A stretch of DNA of 64,000 bases. Origin: Dryococelus australis. Taxonomy: Eukaryota > Arthropoda > Insecta > Phasmatodea > Phasmatidae. The stretch spans positions 232,429,178-232,493,177 of the forward strand of contig CM057009.1 of assembly GCA_029891345.1 (NCBI GenBank), in the 5' to 3' direction. Within the stretch, counting starts at the first letter, position 1. Each line of letters begins with the position of its first letter. The notes beneath the pieces were generated by a model. It was given only the letters and a program-made list of their open reading frames with translations. It had not been told where the DNA came from and made no database searches. Both the position numbers and the translations under genes were made by a program. Positions 22,440 through 33,446 of this stretch are shown here, piece after piece.

Positions 22440-23901
22440 CATCCCCAAATTTTCCTGTGAATAGATATTGCAGAAAGTCATCCTGTACAAGGATGCCCTA
22501 GTATTTTTGTAGGAAATCAGCTTTGGCCTCCGCAAAATTTTTCCATTCAGATTCCTTCCACAATGCCCATTTGGTAGCCCCTGTATCTAATTTGTTTACA
22601 AACAGCTGTACCTGCTGTTTCTTTAACTAACTAATGATTTAAAAATTCTCTCACATTTATTTATAAATTGAATGGGATTAGGTCCCCCCTATTATGACCA
22701 AAAAACTTTGGTACAGCTTTTTCAAATAACATAAATTCATCTAAGGTTAATACAAATTTCCCCCTTTAAAAGCAGAGCTACCTCGCCTCCTCAGCTGACT
22801 GATCCTATCCTCACACTGATGCATACATTCTTGCCCTATATTTAATAACTCTTCCCTAATGTTCTCTAATTGTTGTCCTATGGCCGGACTTTTTTGGAAA
22901 ATTGTCTCAACCGTTTCCGCCAGTGTTTGTTCGACCTGTTGTATAAGTAGCACGTTTTGTGTGACTTCTCTAGTCTGTTCATTTACTTTTTTCCAGACTT
23001 TTCCCAGTTCCTTACTGTTTACAACTATTTTACCCCCCTGGGTAGATATAATCTCCTTAACTTTCTGTTGTGCTATTACATTAACTGTATGTACATCTGC
23101 TTCTAATTCCTTACAGTTTTCAACTATTTTTCCAACATTGTCTTGTCATTGTATTACTACACTTTCGCTAACAACAACGGCTTGTGAAATGTCATCTACC
23201 CTGTTTTCAATCTGATTCAATTTATTAGTTCTAACCTAACCTCGTTTAACTTATCGTTAATTATTACTTTAAATTCTGACAAACCCTTAGTGTTGCTTTC
23301 TACAGCGCTTTGTAGACTGCTTACTTCTGTTTTTAGTTGTTCAAACTTCTTTATGTGTGAATTGTATTTCTCTTCTAATTTCTGAAATCTACTATTAAAT
23401 TCACTTTTCAATTCATCAACTTTACCTGATATTTCAGTTTTCTGTTTTTCAAATTTACCTGATATTTCCCATTTCTGCTCATCTAATTTAGTTTCTTGTT
23501 TAGTAAAATTTTCTGATATTTGTTAAAATTCCTGTTATTGTTCGTCAAATTTACTTCAAAATTTAGCGTTTTGTTTGTCAAATTTACCTGATATTTCTTG
23601 TTTCTGCTCTTCAAATTTATTTGAAAATACCTTTAACTATTGAAAAATCTGACCAATTTCTCCTTGTTTCAGTGTTTCTACCCTGATGTTCCTAACCTCT
23701 GCATTTGCTGGACTCTCTTCCTCATTTGAAATATCGGTATTGGTTAAATTACCCTCTACTGTTGCAACACTCTGATCAGTTAAATTATATTCTACAAGGA
23801 AAACAGTTAAGTTATTTAAATTATGTTCTACATTTACATTATCAAATTTCTTTGCTCTCGCTGTCGCTTGGCTGGTTTACACTCTCACCCTCTCCTTCCA
23901 T
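22440..23901 (-). pseudogene. LTR-retrotransposon gag with an 11-residue coiled-coil repeat
   Basis: The start codon is at 23901 (MEGEGESVNQPSD). An acidic N-terminus is followed by about seven 11-residue units of the form KFxxQKxEISG (about 23618-23395). A long coiled-coil stretch comes next (FQKLEEKYNSHIKKFEQLK, LSEFKVIINDKLNEVRLEL), then QQVEQTLAETVETIFQK. A capsid-like part (about 22750-22440) has FEKAVPKFFGH, WALWKESEW and FLQYLFTGKFGD motifs. Several stops and frameshifts break it. It ends abruptly at the copia 5' LTR, so copia inserted into it. The likely rest of the element, RT/RNase H at 19.8-20.4 kb, lies beyond the copia copy. Ty3/Gypsy is the best guess. Confidence 0.7.
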
Positions 23902-24800
23902 GTTGTACATACACATTAAAAAATATTTACACAGGGAAAAACAGAAAAAAAAATTACGCAATTAAAATTACAAATTAAACCTTATCTTGATGGGGATGAC
24001 GCTGTGGCGTTTATTGCACGTACCTTCCGATGATGAAGATGATGATGATGACTGTAGAAATTACTTACATACTTATTTCTTGTGTCTGGAACTGAAACTC
24101 CGTTACCCCTGAACAGCCATTTTCTTCTTTCTGCACTCACTGATGATGATGACAACTACGACGATGACGACGACTCGGGCGTGTCGAAATTCACGCCCAG
24201 TGTTGGGGTGTCGCGTTGAAGCGTAGCATCAACTCGCTACACCTCAAACAAGTTCTACACTGCATTCAAAATAAAAAGTTGGGCTCCGGCTAGCATTAGA
24301 CAGTAAAAGGCGCACTGTTAATATTTGTAGTGGAAATAAAAAGTTGAAGAATTCATGTCGAATTTGAACCTTGTCTATTCTAGATGGTCGAGTACACTAA
24401 ATGCACATCAGTATAGTATAATGGAAATTGTCACATCACTCTTTTCCTCTGCATTCACACAGGTATAAAGTCCAGCAGCAGTCACATTAAGTTTAGAAGT
24501 ACATCTCATCTAGCAAGCAAAAATTACAAAGATAAGGGGAGGAAAAAAAATACCTTCTCCCTAGGCGCCTAAAGACCTGCTGCACCCACGGAAAATAATT
24601 TATAAGATGATTAGTTGTTGAAGTCCAAAAGTAGTTGTTAACAAAGAAAGATTTAAGTTGAAAGAAAAGTTCTGATCTGCGGCGCTTATGGGTGCAGGCG
24701 AAGTTCGTTCCACTCGTTACCTCTTGGTGGTGGTTGTAGTAATGTGGAAGAGTACAAGGCCAGCCACGTGCACCTTGGTGCCCGCAGCTAACCCCCACTC
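23902..24800 (-). repeat. Leader and probable 5' LTR of the coiled-coil gag element
   Basis: Runs upstream of the gag start on the minus strand. Two GAT-rich microsatellites (24030-24056 and 24138-24172) lie in the leader. A likely LTR end is near 24199-24206, where the minus strand reads CGCGACACCCCAACA and then CTGGGCGTGAATTTCG. A GC-richer part at 24690-24800 could be LTR U3. No second LTR was matched, so limits are approximate. Confidence 0.4.
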
Positions 24801-25414
24801 CCTAACAAAAGCTGAATATACGCACTTGGCCTGGGCTCACGACTTCCTATTGGCTGTTCATGACCGCACGCTAGTGCATGGGAAGACAAAAGTGCTGATG
24901 GCATGGGAATTAAGAAAAAAGTTTAATCTCAAAAGTTTGGTCACTTCGCCCTGAAACCTGGGAAACAAAAAGTGCAGCGTAGTACAGATAACACTCCTAT
25001 TACAGCCTCACATTTAAACTGATAAAGCCCTTACTTCTAACGTGTGGCATGAAAGGAAAAATTTTGACAAAATACACTCGGTGACAAAATAAACTGTGAA
25101 ATTTAACAAAAAGGAAACCTGGAAAACAATTAAAAAGCAATAAAATCCTGTATAAACCCAATGCTACAATTTCACTAGCTTTATTGGAACACTTAATTGG
25201 CTGTACATCGTTACAACAGCAACTACTCATTCCTTATTAAGTCCTTCAAACCCAGTCACTTCGACAGCCATCTTGCTATCACTGTCCAGACCACACACCA
25301 GTAACCTACACCATGTGTTATGGTTCACCAGTGTTACCAACCTATACCATATATCACTATATCTCCCTATTTATTACACTTTTAAAAAATAATGCACACA
25401 TTAAAATATCAAAT
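24801..25414 (-). repeat. Probable 3' LTR region of the 25.4-27.6 kb gypsy element
   Basis: On the minus strand it follows the Pol stop. A purine stretch (AATAGGGAGATATAG, about 25374-25360) could be the polypurine tract. Downstream, AATAAAGC at about 25185 is a good polyadenylation signal, as expected in R. LTR ends were not confirmed. The first ~150 bases (24801-24950) may belong to the neighbouring element. Confidence 0.35.
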
Positions 25415-27612
25415 TTACTTTAGTGGATAGTTACTTAAATAACTAGGTGCCTTGGTAGTCCTTTGTAAACTCAACTTCATACTGACATTTTGTTCTTTCC
25501 TCTGCTCTCTGAATGAGGTCATTTGTTTAGTTGCAAACCCTTGAAACCCTTTATTATGAGCTCCTTGTCCTGATGTAAACCTTCGAAAGCCTTCATCATG
25601 AACTCCTCTTCCTTCTGATATATTTGGTTCTAATGTTACAAATCTTGTTGCAAACTCTTGAAACCCTTTATTATGAAGTCCTTGTCCTCATGAAAACACT
25701 GGAAGGCTTTCACCATGAACTCTGCTTCCTTCTGATATATTTGGTTCCACTGTTACAACTCTGTTCTCCTGTACAGTAAGGCTGCACATTATGTGTCTCA
25801 CTCACATTTGTTTGTGTACGTTCCCTCTGAACCTTGGATCTCCTTAGGTCAAACATATTTAGTCTCTTTATTCTTCCTAGCTCTTCCTCAATTAGGACAG
25901 ACCTTGGTGCATCACACATTTGTATTCACTTTAGCAGGCTTCCAAATGCCTCGATAATGGTACACCACATGTTTGCCCTTTTCAAATCCTGCCATTCTGT
26001 GCTTGGTGTTCTTGTCATAATAAGCCTTGTTCTGTGAATCATTCTTTAACTGTGTTTCATAGAATTTTGTTACAACATTAAGTTTTGACTGGTTATTATG
26101 GATAGGCAGTGTTGTTCTTGTTCTTCGACTGCATAGTAATTGTGACAGACTAAACTGTGAGCCCAACAATGGTGTATTACGATATTCTAGCAACATCATA
26201 TTGATGTCCAGGTTCTCTTCCACACTATTCTTCAGCATATGTTTACAGATTCCTACAGCTCATTCTGTTAGACCATTACCCTGAGGGTAGTATGGGCTTG
26301 AAGTTTGGATTTGAAAGCTATAGTGTGCACAGAAGTGCCGTATTTGTTGAGAATTAAATGACATGTTGTCTGCTCTCAAGGTGTTAGGTATGTCATGCGT
26401 TGAGAAGATAACTTTTAGTTTTTTTACTATAGTAGATGAATCCTTGGAGGACAGGAGAACCAACTCAATCCATTTAGAATAATAGTCGCAGAGTACAAGG
26501 TAAGACTGTGTTTTAAATTCAAGTATGTCGCATGCCACCTTCTGGAATGGTAATTTTTGTGGTTCCTTTACAATCATTGGCTCTTTTGGATCTTTTGCAG
26601 GCTATTTCTCACATAGCGTACATTTGGATACAAAGTGCTCTATGTCTATGTCCATACCCGACCAATAGAATAGCGTTTTTGCCCTGGCCTTAGTCTTTGA
26701 TACACCAAAATGAGACTGGTGTAGATGTTCCAACATGGTTTGTTTTAATGCAGTAAGTACAATGATACAATCACCCAAGAACACTAAACCATCTTCAACT
26801 ATGATCTCATTTCGGAACTTAAAGTAGAAAAATGTTGCAATTTCAGTTACTCTTGTTTTGGAGAGGCCAGCGCTCGTAAAACAAGGTACTTAACTGTGTC
26901 AATAAAACATCACTTGATAGAGTGCACCACTTCATTAAGTGAGACATCAACGTCACTAACAGGAGCTTTAGAACATGACCTACTCAGGGCATCTGCTATG
27001 AGCTTTTTGATCCAGATATATTGATGAGATTGTTTCTGTACTAGCTCAGATTAAGTTTTATACTTTGTAGTCACTTGGATGGGATATGACAGATTTCTTT
27101 CTTCATTACTGAAACCAATGTTGGTGAATTGTTTGAATGGTTACATCATGACCATAGATGTACTGGTGAAAATGTCTACATGTATGAATAACTGTCAGGA
27201 ACTCTTTATTGATCTTTCCGTAGTTACTTTTTATCTGTGAGAGAGTTTTCTATGCATAACACACCGGTTTGTTGTCCTGTAACAAGGCACATCCAATTCC
27301 TTCCTTACTACTATTGGTTTGAATCACAATGGATTTACACTCATCAAAAGTTTGCAAAACAGGTTCAGATGTAAGGACAGTTTTTAATGTTTCAATACTT
27401 TTACCATAAATTTGGGATCCACATAAACTCTGTCTCTTTCTTGAGAAAACTTCGCAATGGAACAGTAATTTCAGTAATGTTTGGGATGAAATCTCTCATA
27501 TAATTGACTAGGCCTAGAAAACATTGAAGTTCTTGCCTACTCTTGGGGGCATCATAATTTGTGATAGCAGTGACATTACTTTTGTCTGGAAAAGCAGGAC
27601 ACAAGGGATTGT
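25415..27612 (-). pseudogene. Ty3/Gypsy pol (RT thumb, RNase H, H2C2, integrase, repeated C-tail)
   Basis: In minus order: RT thumb (27612-27401: PKSRQELQCFLGLVNYMRDF); RNase H with IVIQTNSSKEGIGCALLQ and KEFLTVIHTCRHFHQYIYG (about 27350-27120); tether with IADALSRS; zinc-binding H2C2 domain with HLHQSHFGVSKTKARAK and CTLCEK (26784-26602); integrase core with VACDILEF, LRADNMSFNS and SPYYPQGNGLTE (26577-26260). A stop where an Arg codon is expected follows, then the C-terminal part (26238-25912). The three acidic integrase positions appear kept. A tail to 25415 carries a 117-bp in-frame duplication. The reading shifts frame several times and has stops. It is cut at 27612 by a plus-strand LTR, so RT palm, protease and gag are missing. 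The style is that of mag/K02A2.6-like gypsy elements. Confidence 0.85.
25531..25764 (-). repeat. 117-bp in-frame tandem duplication in the gypsy Pol tail
   Basis: Two units start at 25531 and 25648, a spacing of 117 bp or 39 codons, and are roughly 85% identical. Each unit itself holds two related ~14-residue motifs of the form G-x-G-x-H-x-x-G-F-x-x-F. Confidence 0.75.
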
Positions 27613-27965
27613 GTCAGTTGAGAATTATAAACAATTGACGAGAACCCAAATGAACAAGAATATAGGGCAGCGCGAGGCTCGTTGTGAGGCCAGATGTCTG
27701 CTAGAAGCGTGAGGGCGCTGTCTGGACGTCAGCCAGTAGCTGACCTCAAGAATGGCAACGAGAGAGGTGTGTCGAACCACCGTTGCGATATGTTGAGGGA
27801 CGCAGCCTTCTGCAACATAATTAAGGTGAAACCGTTCCAGTGATATGTCGTAAGGACATTAATTAGCTATCAAAGAATAGCTATTACAAAATTTTTAGTA
27901 ATAAGCGATGTGCTCTCCCATTTAGATATATTAATATGTTGTAAAGTGTTGTCTCTTGTGAGTTG

Positions 27966-28001
<36 letters not shown>

Positions 28002-28133
28002 ATGTTTAAGGAGAACCCCTCCTTTATATTCTACAAGCCCCTAGTCCAACTTAAAGGCTCATAATATAGCCAGGCGGAATCGCCTGCAGTACTTTAATAC
28101 ATAGTTTACTTTGGCTGACTTCTAAGTTAGTAC
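27613..28133 (+). repeat. LTR inserted in gypsy RT, plus orientation
   Basis: Starts TGTCAGTTGAGAATTATAAA at 27614, exactly where the minus-strand gypsy RT frame is cut. It ends at ...TTAGTACA and is followed by CTGGTGGAGACGTCGAACCC, which looks like a primer-binding region. It holds an (AT)15 microsatellite and ends TG...CA. Whether it is a solo LTR or the 5' LTR of an element reaching the copia-like remnant at 29.4 kb is unclear. Confidence 0.5.
27968..27998. repeat. (AT)n microsatellite
   Basis: About 15 uninterrupted AT dinucleotides inside the LTR. Confidence 0.95.
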
Positions 28134-29365
28134 ACTGGTGGAGACGTCGAACCCTTCCCCCTCTGCACCAAGCGAGTCTGAGTCATGAATTAAGAGACAT
28201 TTTATAGCCACAACAATCTGGATACCAACGTGTTATTCTGAATGAGCAGTAGTTTTTAATTAATGATATTGAACCTTTGCGGTCAGTTAAACTTGGTAGA
28301 CTAGTTACATATTGTGTTTTGTGTGGTGTGTGTATATATATATATATATATATAATATAATTTGTGTGTGTGCATGCATGCATGCATGAGTGAGTGCGTG
28401 TGTAAGTGTACATAAAGTTCATGATATCACATAATTTTAGAAAAATACCTATCAGTTTTATTATGACAATTGTTAGAATTTTCTAGGTATAGACTGCTAG
28501 TAACATCATCTTTTTAACCTGTAAACTCCAAATTAAATTCCCACCATTTATTCATGGTGCTTCACCTACTTATGGGCTCACGGGCCGCTACTGCATTCAG
28601 ATGTGGGCAGACCAGTAAATCCCCCTTTCATCAATGATGAGAGATACTGTCAAACTATCACTGATGATTTTTCACACCTTGTTGTTATGTATTTACTCAT
28701 ATATAAGCAGAGGCAGCAGTAAAATTTGAAGAATTGTATCAACCAGTTAAATTCACAGCTTTGGAAGTATTCTGTAGTGTGTGATGCAACTGAGGACGTG
28801 AGTCTACATCCAATTAATTAAAAGCTTTATTTTTTCAAGTAAAGAGGTCAAGCTACAATATGCAGAATATAATAATCCACAGAAAAAAGGGAATAAATGA
28901 AGTGAGAAACATGTTTGTTAGCGCAAATCTACTGAGAACTCTGTAAGGTCAAGCGATCACATTGGCTGCTTACAAGATTAACTAGTCGCTGATTACAGTA
29001 CTGGACTAATTGTAGCTAGTGTTTATCATGGAAAGGTTGATCTGTCTCAAGTTAAAAATGTTTGGAGCAAAGGCTTGGGCTAAAATTGCCAGGGAAGGGG
29101 AAATTTGAAACAATAGTGAAACCTTGATGATGGTCAGTTATAGTCTAAATGAATTTCTTTGGTGGTATCCAGTTGCTTAGTAGGTAGAATTTTTACATGC
29201 GGTTATGTTTAACAAGACAGGTATGATTTTTGCAGAAGAAGAAGACAGTGGTCCAAGTGTGGTAAGTAACTAACCAGAACAGTCGAGAAGGAACCTGTCT
29301 CTACTGGTGAGATTTAATGACTATGAGATTCATAGAACTTAATGTTTGATTTCTGAAGACCAAAA
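28134..29365. other. Mostly unassigned, with microsatellites
   Basis: A primer-site-like sequence is at 28134-28155. A (GT)(AT) tract runs 28321-28353 and a TGCATGCA tract 28371-28388. The rest has no readable domain. It may be the decayed interior of a plus-strand LTR element. Confidence 0.4.
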
Positions 29366-29750
29366 CACATTCCCAGTAGCTGTTAAAGCAGGTGATGGCT
29401 AGGAAGAATCAGCGAGAAATGTACTAGAAGCATATAATAAATTCCATACGTGGATGCTTGCTAAGTTACCTATCATTATAAAATGAATATTCCATACAAA
29501 GCAAAATGGACTGAAAAGGTAAGACTAGTAGCTCATGGATTTAAAGAAAATTGTGATAATGACACATTCCAGTAATGAAAATGACAATGATCATGATATA
29601 GTTTACCTTGCTCAAGGCCCTTGTACTCAGGTAACTTGAGATTCCTGCTGCCTTCCTCAGTGGTAAGTTAAATAAAAACATCTGATTCAAGAAATCAGAA
29701 AATGCAGACTGTGATGCTGAAGTTTTGAAACTGTGTGATGCCAGGACACA
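29366..29750 (+). pseudogene. Ty1/Copia reverse transcriptase N-terminal remnant
   Basis: Short in-frame pieces match the start of copia RT in the right order: a region with EAYNKFHTWMLAKLP (about 29433-29475), AKWTEKVRLVAHGFKEN (about 29503-29553), and AFLSGKLNKNI followed by DAEVLKL (about 29651-29733). Compare the family's TW.L..LP, KARLVA.GF.Q and AFL.G.L..I elements. Stops and shifts separate them. The YVDD part is absent. Confidence 0.45.
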
Positions 29751-31539
29751 AATATTCACACAAATTCTTAATTCAGTCACTTTATTTAGGACTCTTAGTA
29801 TAGCAATTCAATTCCTTGAAGCAACATTAATGATTTTAAAAGTTGATTAAAAACAAGAATATTGATGCGGGTACCAGTGGCTTTTCACAGCAGTGCTGCT
29901 GATGAAATACACATTAAAAAGAATTATATAAAACCTTTATGAGAACTTAGCCACAACACCTTTACGGTCCAAATTTTATAAGTTCCCAGATTATAAAAGT
30001 TTCTTTTCTTTCTCAGCAACAGTAGTGAATATTTAAAATTAAAGCTTTCATTAAGGCACTGAACTGGTCTCTCATAGTCTAGTGAAATAAAATGACAAGA
30101 CAAAAGACAATTAAAATATGAATTTAAAACCAATGAACCATTAACTGATTCTAAATGCAAGAGTTTCATTTACACAGGTGGGCTACCTTAATACATGCAG
30201 AAATAATGCGCAAGCCGGTATGGTCCCATTCGACAAGCCATCAATTTTCCAGGCGGCTAGCTTTATGAATTTGCAATGTAACAACTTTCACATTGATCAA
30301 AACTACTACAGAAAACATTCTACAAGAGATATCTGCGGGATTCACGCATAACAAGTAAGTTAAACCAGAACTAAAATTTAGAGAAAGGGCTTCAAACCAA
30401 ATTTTGAATACAAAGCCACATGCGCAACCCTAGATTTACACAATGAGCTCAAGCAAATCCTTTAACAATTTACATTACGAGAACGGCGAACCCACCCGCA
30501 TTCTTAGCCATCAACCATGTTGACTCATAACAAATACTGTCAGCTACAAAGCTGGAATGTGTAGCGATGCCAGATTACATGAAGTCCCATTATAGGCCAG
30601 GAACAGAAATTATAACACAAAGTATCTTTGAGCTGGTCGGCGTTGAAGGGGCTGAGCCTGAGTTTGAGCAGAAGGTCCAAACCTTGGAATATTACATCAG
30701 CCAATCAGAACCAAGTTCATTGCACATGCATGGAAGGTGGGGATACAAAGAGGTGAGAAGGAACAAGGAGCAGGTAGGTAGCCAAGACAGCCCAAAGGCG
30801 GAGAAGTAAGCTATGACAGACGTTAAAAGTTCCGAGTGCACTCTACACTGTGCAACCCCCCTTGCTAAAAAGTCTTATCCTCAAACAATTCACTTTGAAC
30901 ACAAAAACAGTACAGTAGAAGGTAAGGTTTGGCACATTTATCGCATAGAAACACTTGCAGAAAGTACAGACAAAACATACAAGATTGACACTAAGAATCA
31001 ATCTTGAAGCGAAGGAAACACAATGAACAAATAACAGTTCATGTAGACATCAGACCAATCAAACCACAAAATGTTTCTTGAGAAACTCTTTGCAAAGGAT
31101 ATCCCATTAAATGGTCCAGTAACAAAGGGCAGTCCAGTAACAGGATGCAAATCCAACTGCACTCTCAGCACTTGGCGGAGCAAACAATTGGGCACCAACA
31201 GCAAGGTGGTTGCAGGCGCAGATCCAAGTCTTCCGTTCAAACCATCCAGCAAGCCGCAGAACTCCTCACACAAGCCTAAGATGTTCTGGCAGGAAAAAAC
31301 AAGGGAAATGAGAAGAGAATAATAAAATAAAATCAAAGGAAAGGGGTCAAGGAAACCCATGAACATGGTAACAATCAAACAAATCAACTAACAAGTAACA
31401 CAGTATCACAATGACCAAAATACTATTACAAGTATTGGTTCTATGGCTGTGGCGAATACTTCTTAAGGTGACTCGTGAACTTTTCTAAATTCATGTGAAA
31501 TCCTTGGTAAACTTAAGATTACACTATTTGTTCCCAAAT
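29751..31539. other. Unassigned, nothing firm
   Basis: A 80-codon ORF at 30567-30809, a 64-codon ORF at 30813-31007 and an 83-codon ORF at 31071-31322 (all +) have no motif and no splice support. The last overlaps a 129-codon frame on the opposite strand. Probably repeat-derived. Confidence 0.3.
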
Positions 31540-32300
31540 ATTTAGCAATAGTTTTTTTCATAAGACAAGGTCACCCACAGCAAAGGGAGGGTCACACAGC
31601 CTTTGTCCAGGTGTGCAGCAATCTCGCGCTTCGTGGCATCCAGGCAATGAGCCACCTCGTTGAGAAAGTGGTCCTGGTAGGCGATATCCAAGGAAGGAGG
31701 GATGGGAATGTTCCATGCGTTTAGAAGAGGATAGTAAAGGTGTCTACCCAAAAATGGCAAGGAAGGAGGCAAGCCTGTTGAATCATGAACTGTGGAGTTT
31801 AATCCTACATGTAATATTTCTGAATCACGGTCCCAAAGAATATGATCATGATTATAAAATATTGTAAGGCAGGCTTTGATATTTTTAATAAAACATGCTA
31901 TTTGGGTTCCTTGTGGGAAACTTAAAACACATGTCTTTAAAACAGATGAACTGAAAATAACGGGCGTTATCTGTCACTAGTTCCGCGGAAGCGCCAAATA
32001 CTTTCCAAACCTGATCTTGCAAAGCTTTCATGACAGTCGAAGCCTTCATGTTTCTGAGGGGAAGAAGAATAACGAATTTAATAAATGTATCCAACACGAT
32101 TAACAAGCAAACATTACCTCTTTTCGACCTAACTAAGGGTAAAAAAATATCAGGATGTACTACATGCCAAGGGAAACTTGGAACCTGGATTTTCAATTGA
32201 CCAAAATTTATTTGCAAGAGTTGCTTGCAACGCTGACATTCGTCACAAGTACGTACGTACTGACCCACATCCATCTTCAAGGTAGGCCACCCAAACTACG
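31540..32300 (-). pseudogene. Ty3/Gypsy integrase remnant of the 31.5-35.8 kb element
   Basis: A zinc-binding start just upstream (HDSLHGDHL) leads into YVRTCDECQRCKQL (about 32250-32210). The core has HVVHPDIFLPLVRSKRGN with the first Asp, LLIVLDTFIKFVILLPLR, and LVTDNARYF with the second Asp (about 31990-31965). The Glu region is lost in a broken stretch near 31890. The C-terminal part has FLGRHLYYPLLNAWNIP and DATKREIAAHLDK (31772-31545). The first two catalytic positions survive; the third cannot be placed. Confidence 0.85.
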
Positions 32301-32671
32301 TCAAGATTTTTTGAAAAGTTTTACTAACGCATAAATGATCACCATGCAGGGAGTCATGAAAATATCTTAAGTATCATTGGTCTTCAGGCCTCTGGAACTA
32401 CCAACTTCCTGGCAGGACCCATTTTCCTGATAAAATACAAAAGGCAGCCCTTCTCCAAATATGGACATTTAACACCTACAGTGAGATCCCTTTTTAATTG
32501 TTGACACCAAGGATCAGCCGACTGAGCATCACAGGGCTGGGTAAAAAGTTCTGGGAAAGCCTGTTTAAGTCGCAAAGAAGCTGGCTGGTCGGCATAAATT
32601 TCCTCAAAATAATTTGGATCAAACATATGAAACAAGGTATCCACTACAGGATTAACCGCGCTCCTAACATG
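32301..32671 (-). pseudogene. Gypsy pol linker between RNase H and integrase
   Basis: The frame at 32644-32384 starts MDTLFHMFDPNYFEE, where a 'VADALSRM' type RNase H end would sit, and continues with a linker (PCDAQSADPWCQQLKRDL) of the kind that precedes the H2C2 domain. It resumes the RNase H interrupted by the solo LTR at 32676-33442. Confidence 0.7.
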
Positions 32672-32675
32672 ATAC

Positions 32676-33442
32676 TGTGATGCCCGAGCGGTCTAGGGAT
32701 GAGCACAAACACTCGAAACAAAACTAACTCAATTTCAATTTAAAATATTTAATAAAATCACAGCACTGAAACTTATACACTCGCAATTTTGCGATTACTG
32801 ACTTAACGATGTCAAGTGTGCTGACGTGGTACATAATATTATAAAGTAAAACATATTCTGAACTGAAAGCAATTTTATAATGGAGCCATGGTGATGAATG
32901 GAGTTGGAGTCTCAGCGCAGCTCAGATGAGTTGTCCCAAGTGGTGATCTGCAATCGCTTAAGTCCTCTTCTGAAGTAGGGTGTCTTCAGGCCGTGCAAGA
33001 AATCATATAGCAACGTGAATGAAGTGGGGAGAAGTCTCCCCCCAACAAGAAGTCAGCGCGTGGGTAGTCTTCCACCAATAAGAAGTCAGGGCGAGGAAAG
33101 TCACCAGCCAATAAGAGAGTGAGGTGAAGACGTTAGCCAACAGGCTGGTTTTTGCGCATGGCACTAGCCTCATGATACTGGAACCATGTGACAGGAAAAC
33201 AAAGTGTGATATGACAATGTAGCACAGCACGTGACTTGAAACCACAAGACAAAATATCATGAATAACAAGACATCTATCCCATCACATGCGATCTTAATC
33301 ACTGTCATGTGGTGTATAAATCTTAACAGTAACGGATGCAGGTTCAGCTGCGGGAAGTAATGACTTGATAAACTGTGAAAGTTATTCATGAAAATGTTCA
33401 CTCTCTGCTCTGGAAAGCTAGCTGGGTGCCCGCGGCACTACA
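32676..33442 (-). repeat. Solo LTR inserted in gypsy RNase H
   Basis: 767 bp. On the minus strand it begins TGTAGTGCCGCGGGCACCC and ends CGGGCATCACA, with TG...CA ends. Four-base flanks are GTGT and GTAT on the minus strand (33443-33446 and 32672-32675), a target duplication with one change. RNase H coding sequence stops on one side and resumes on the other. A 132-codon minus-strand frame inside it (33401-33003) is not a recognised gene. No internal retrotransposon sequence remains, so recombination between two LTRs is the simplest origin. Confidence 0.8.
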
Positions 33443-33446
33443 ACAC

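Noticed and set aside
33003-33401. 132-codon minus frame
   Set aside because: Lies wholly inside the solo LTR and has no domain.
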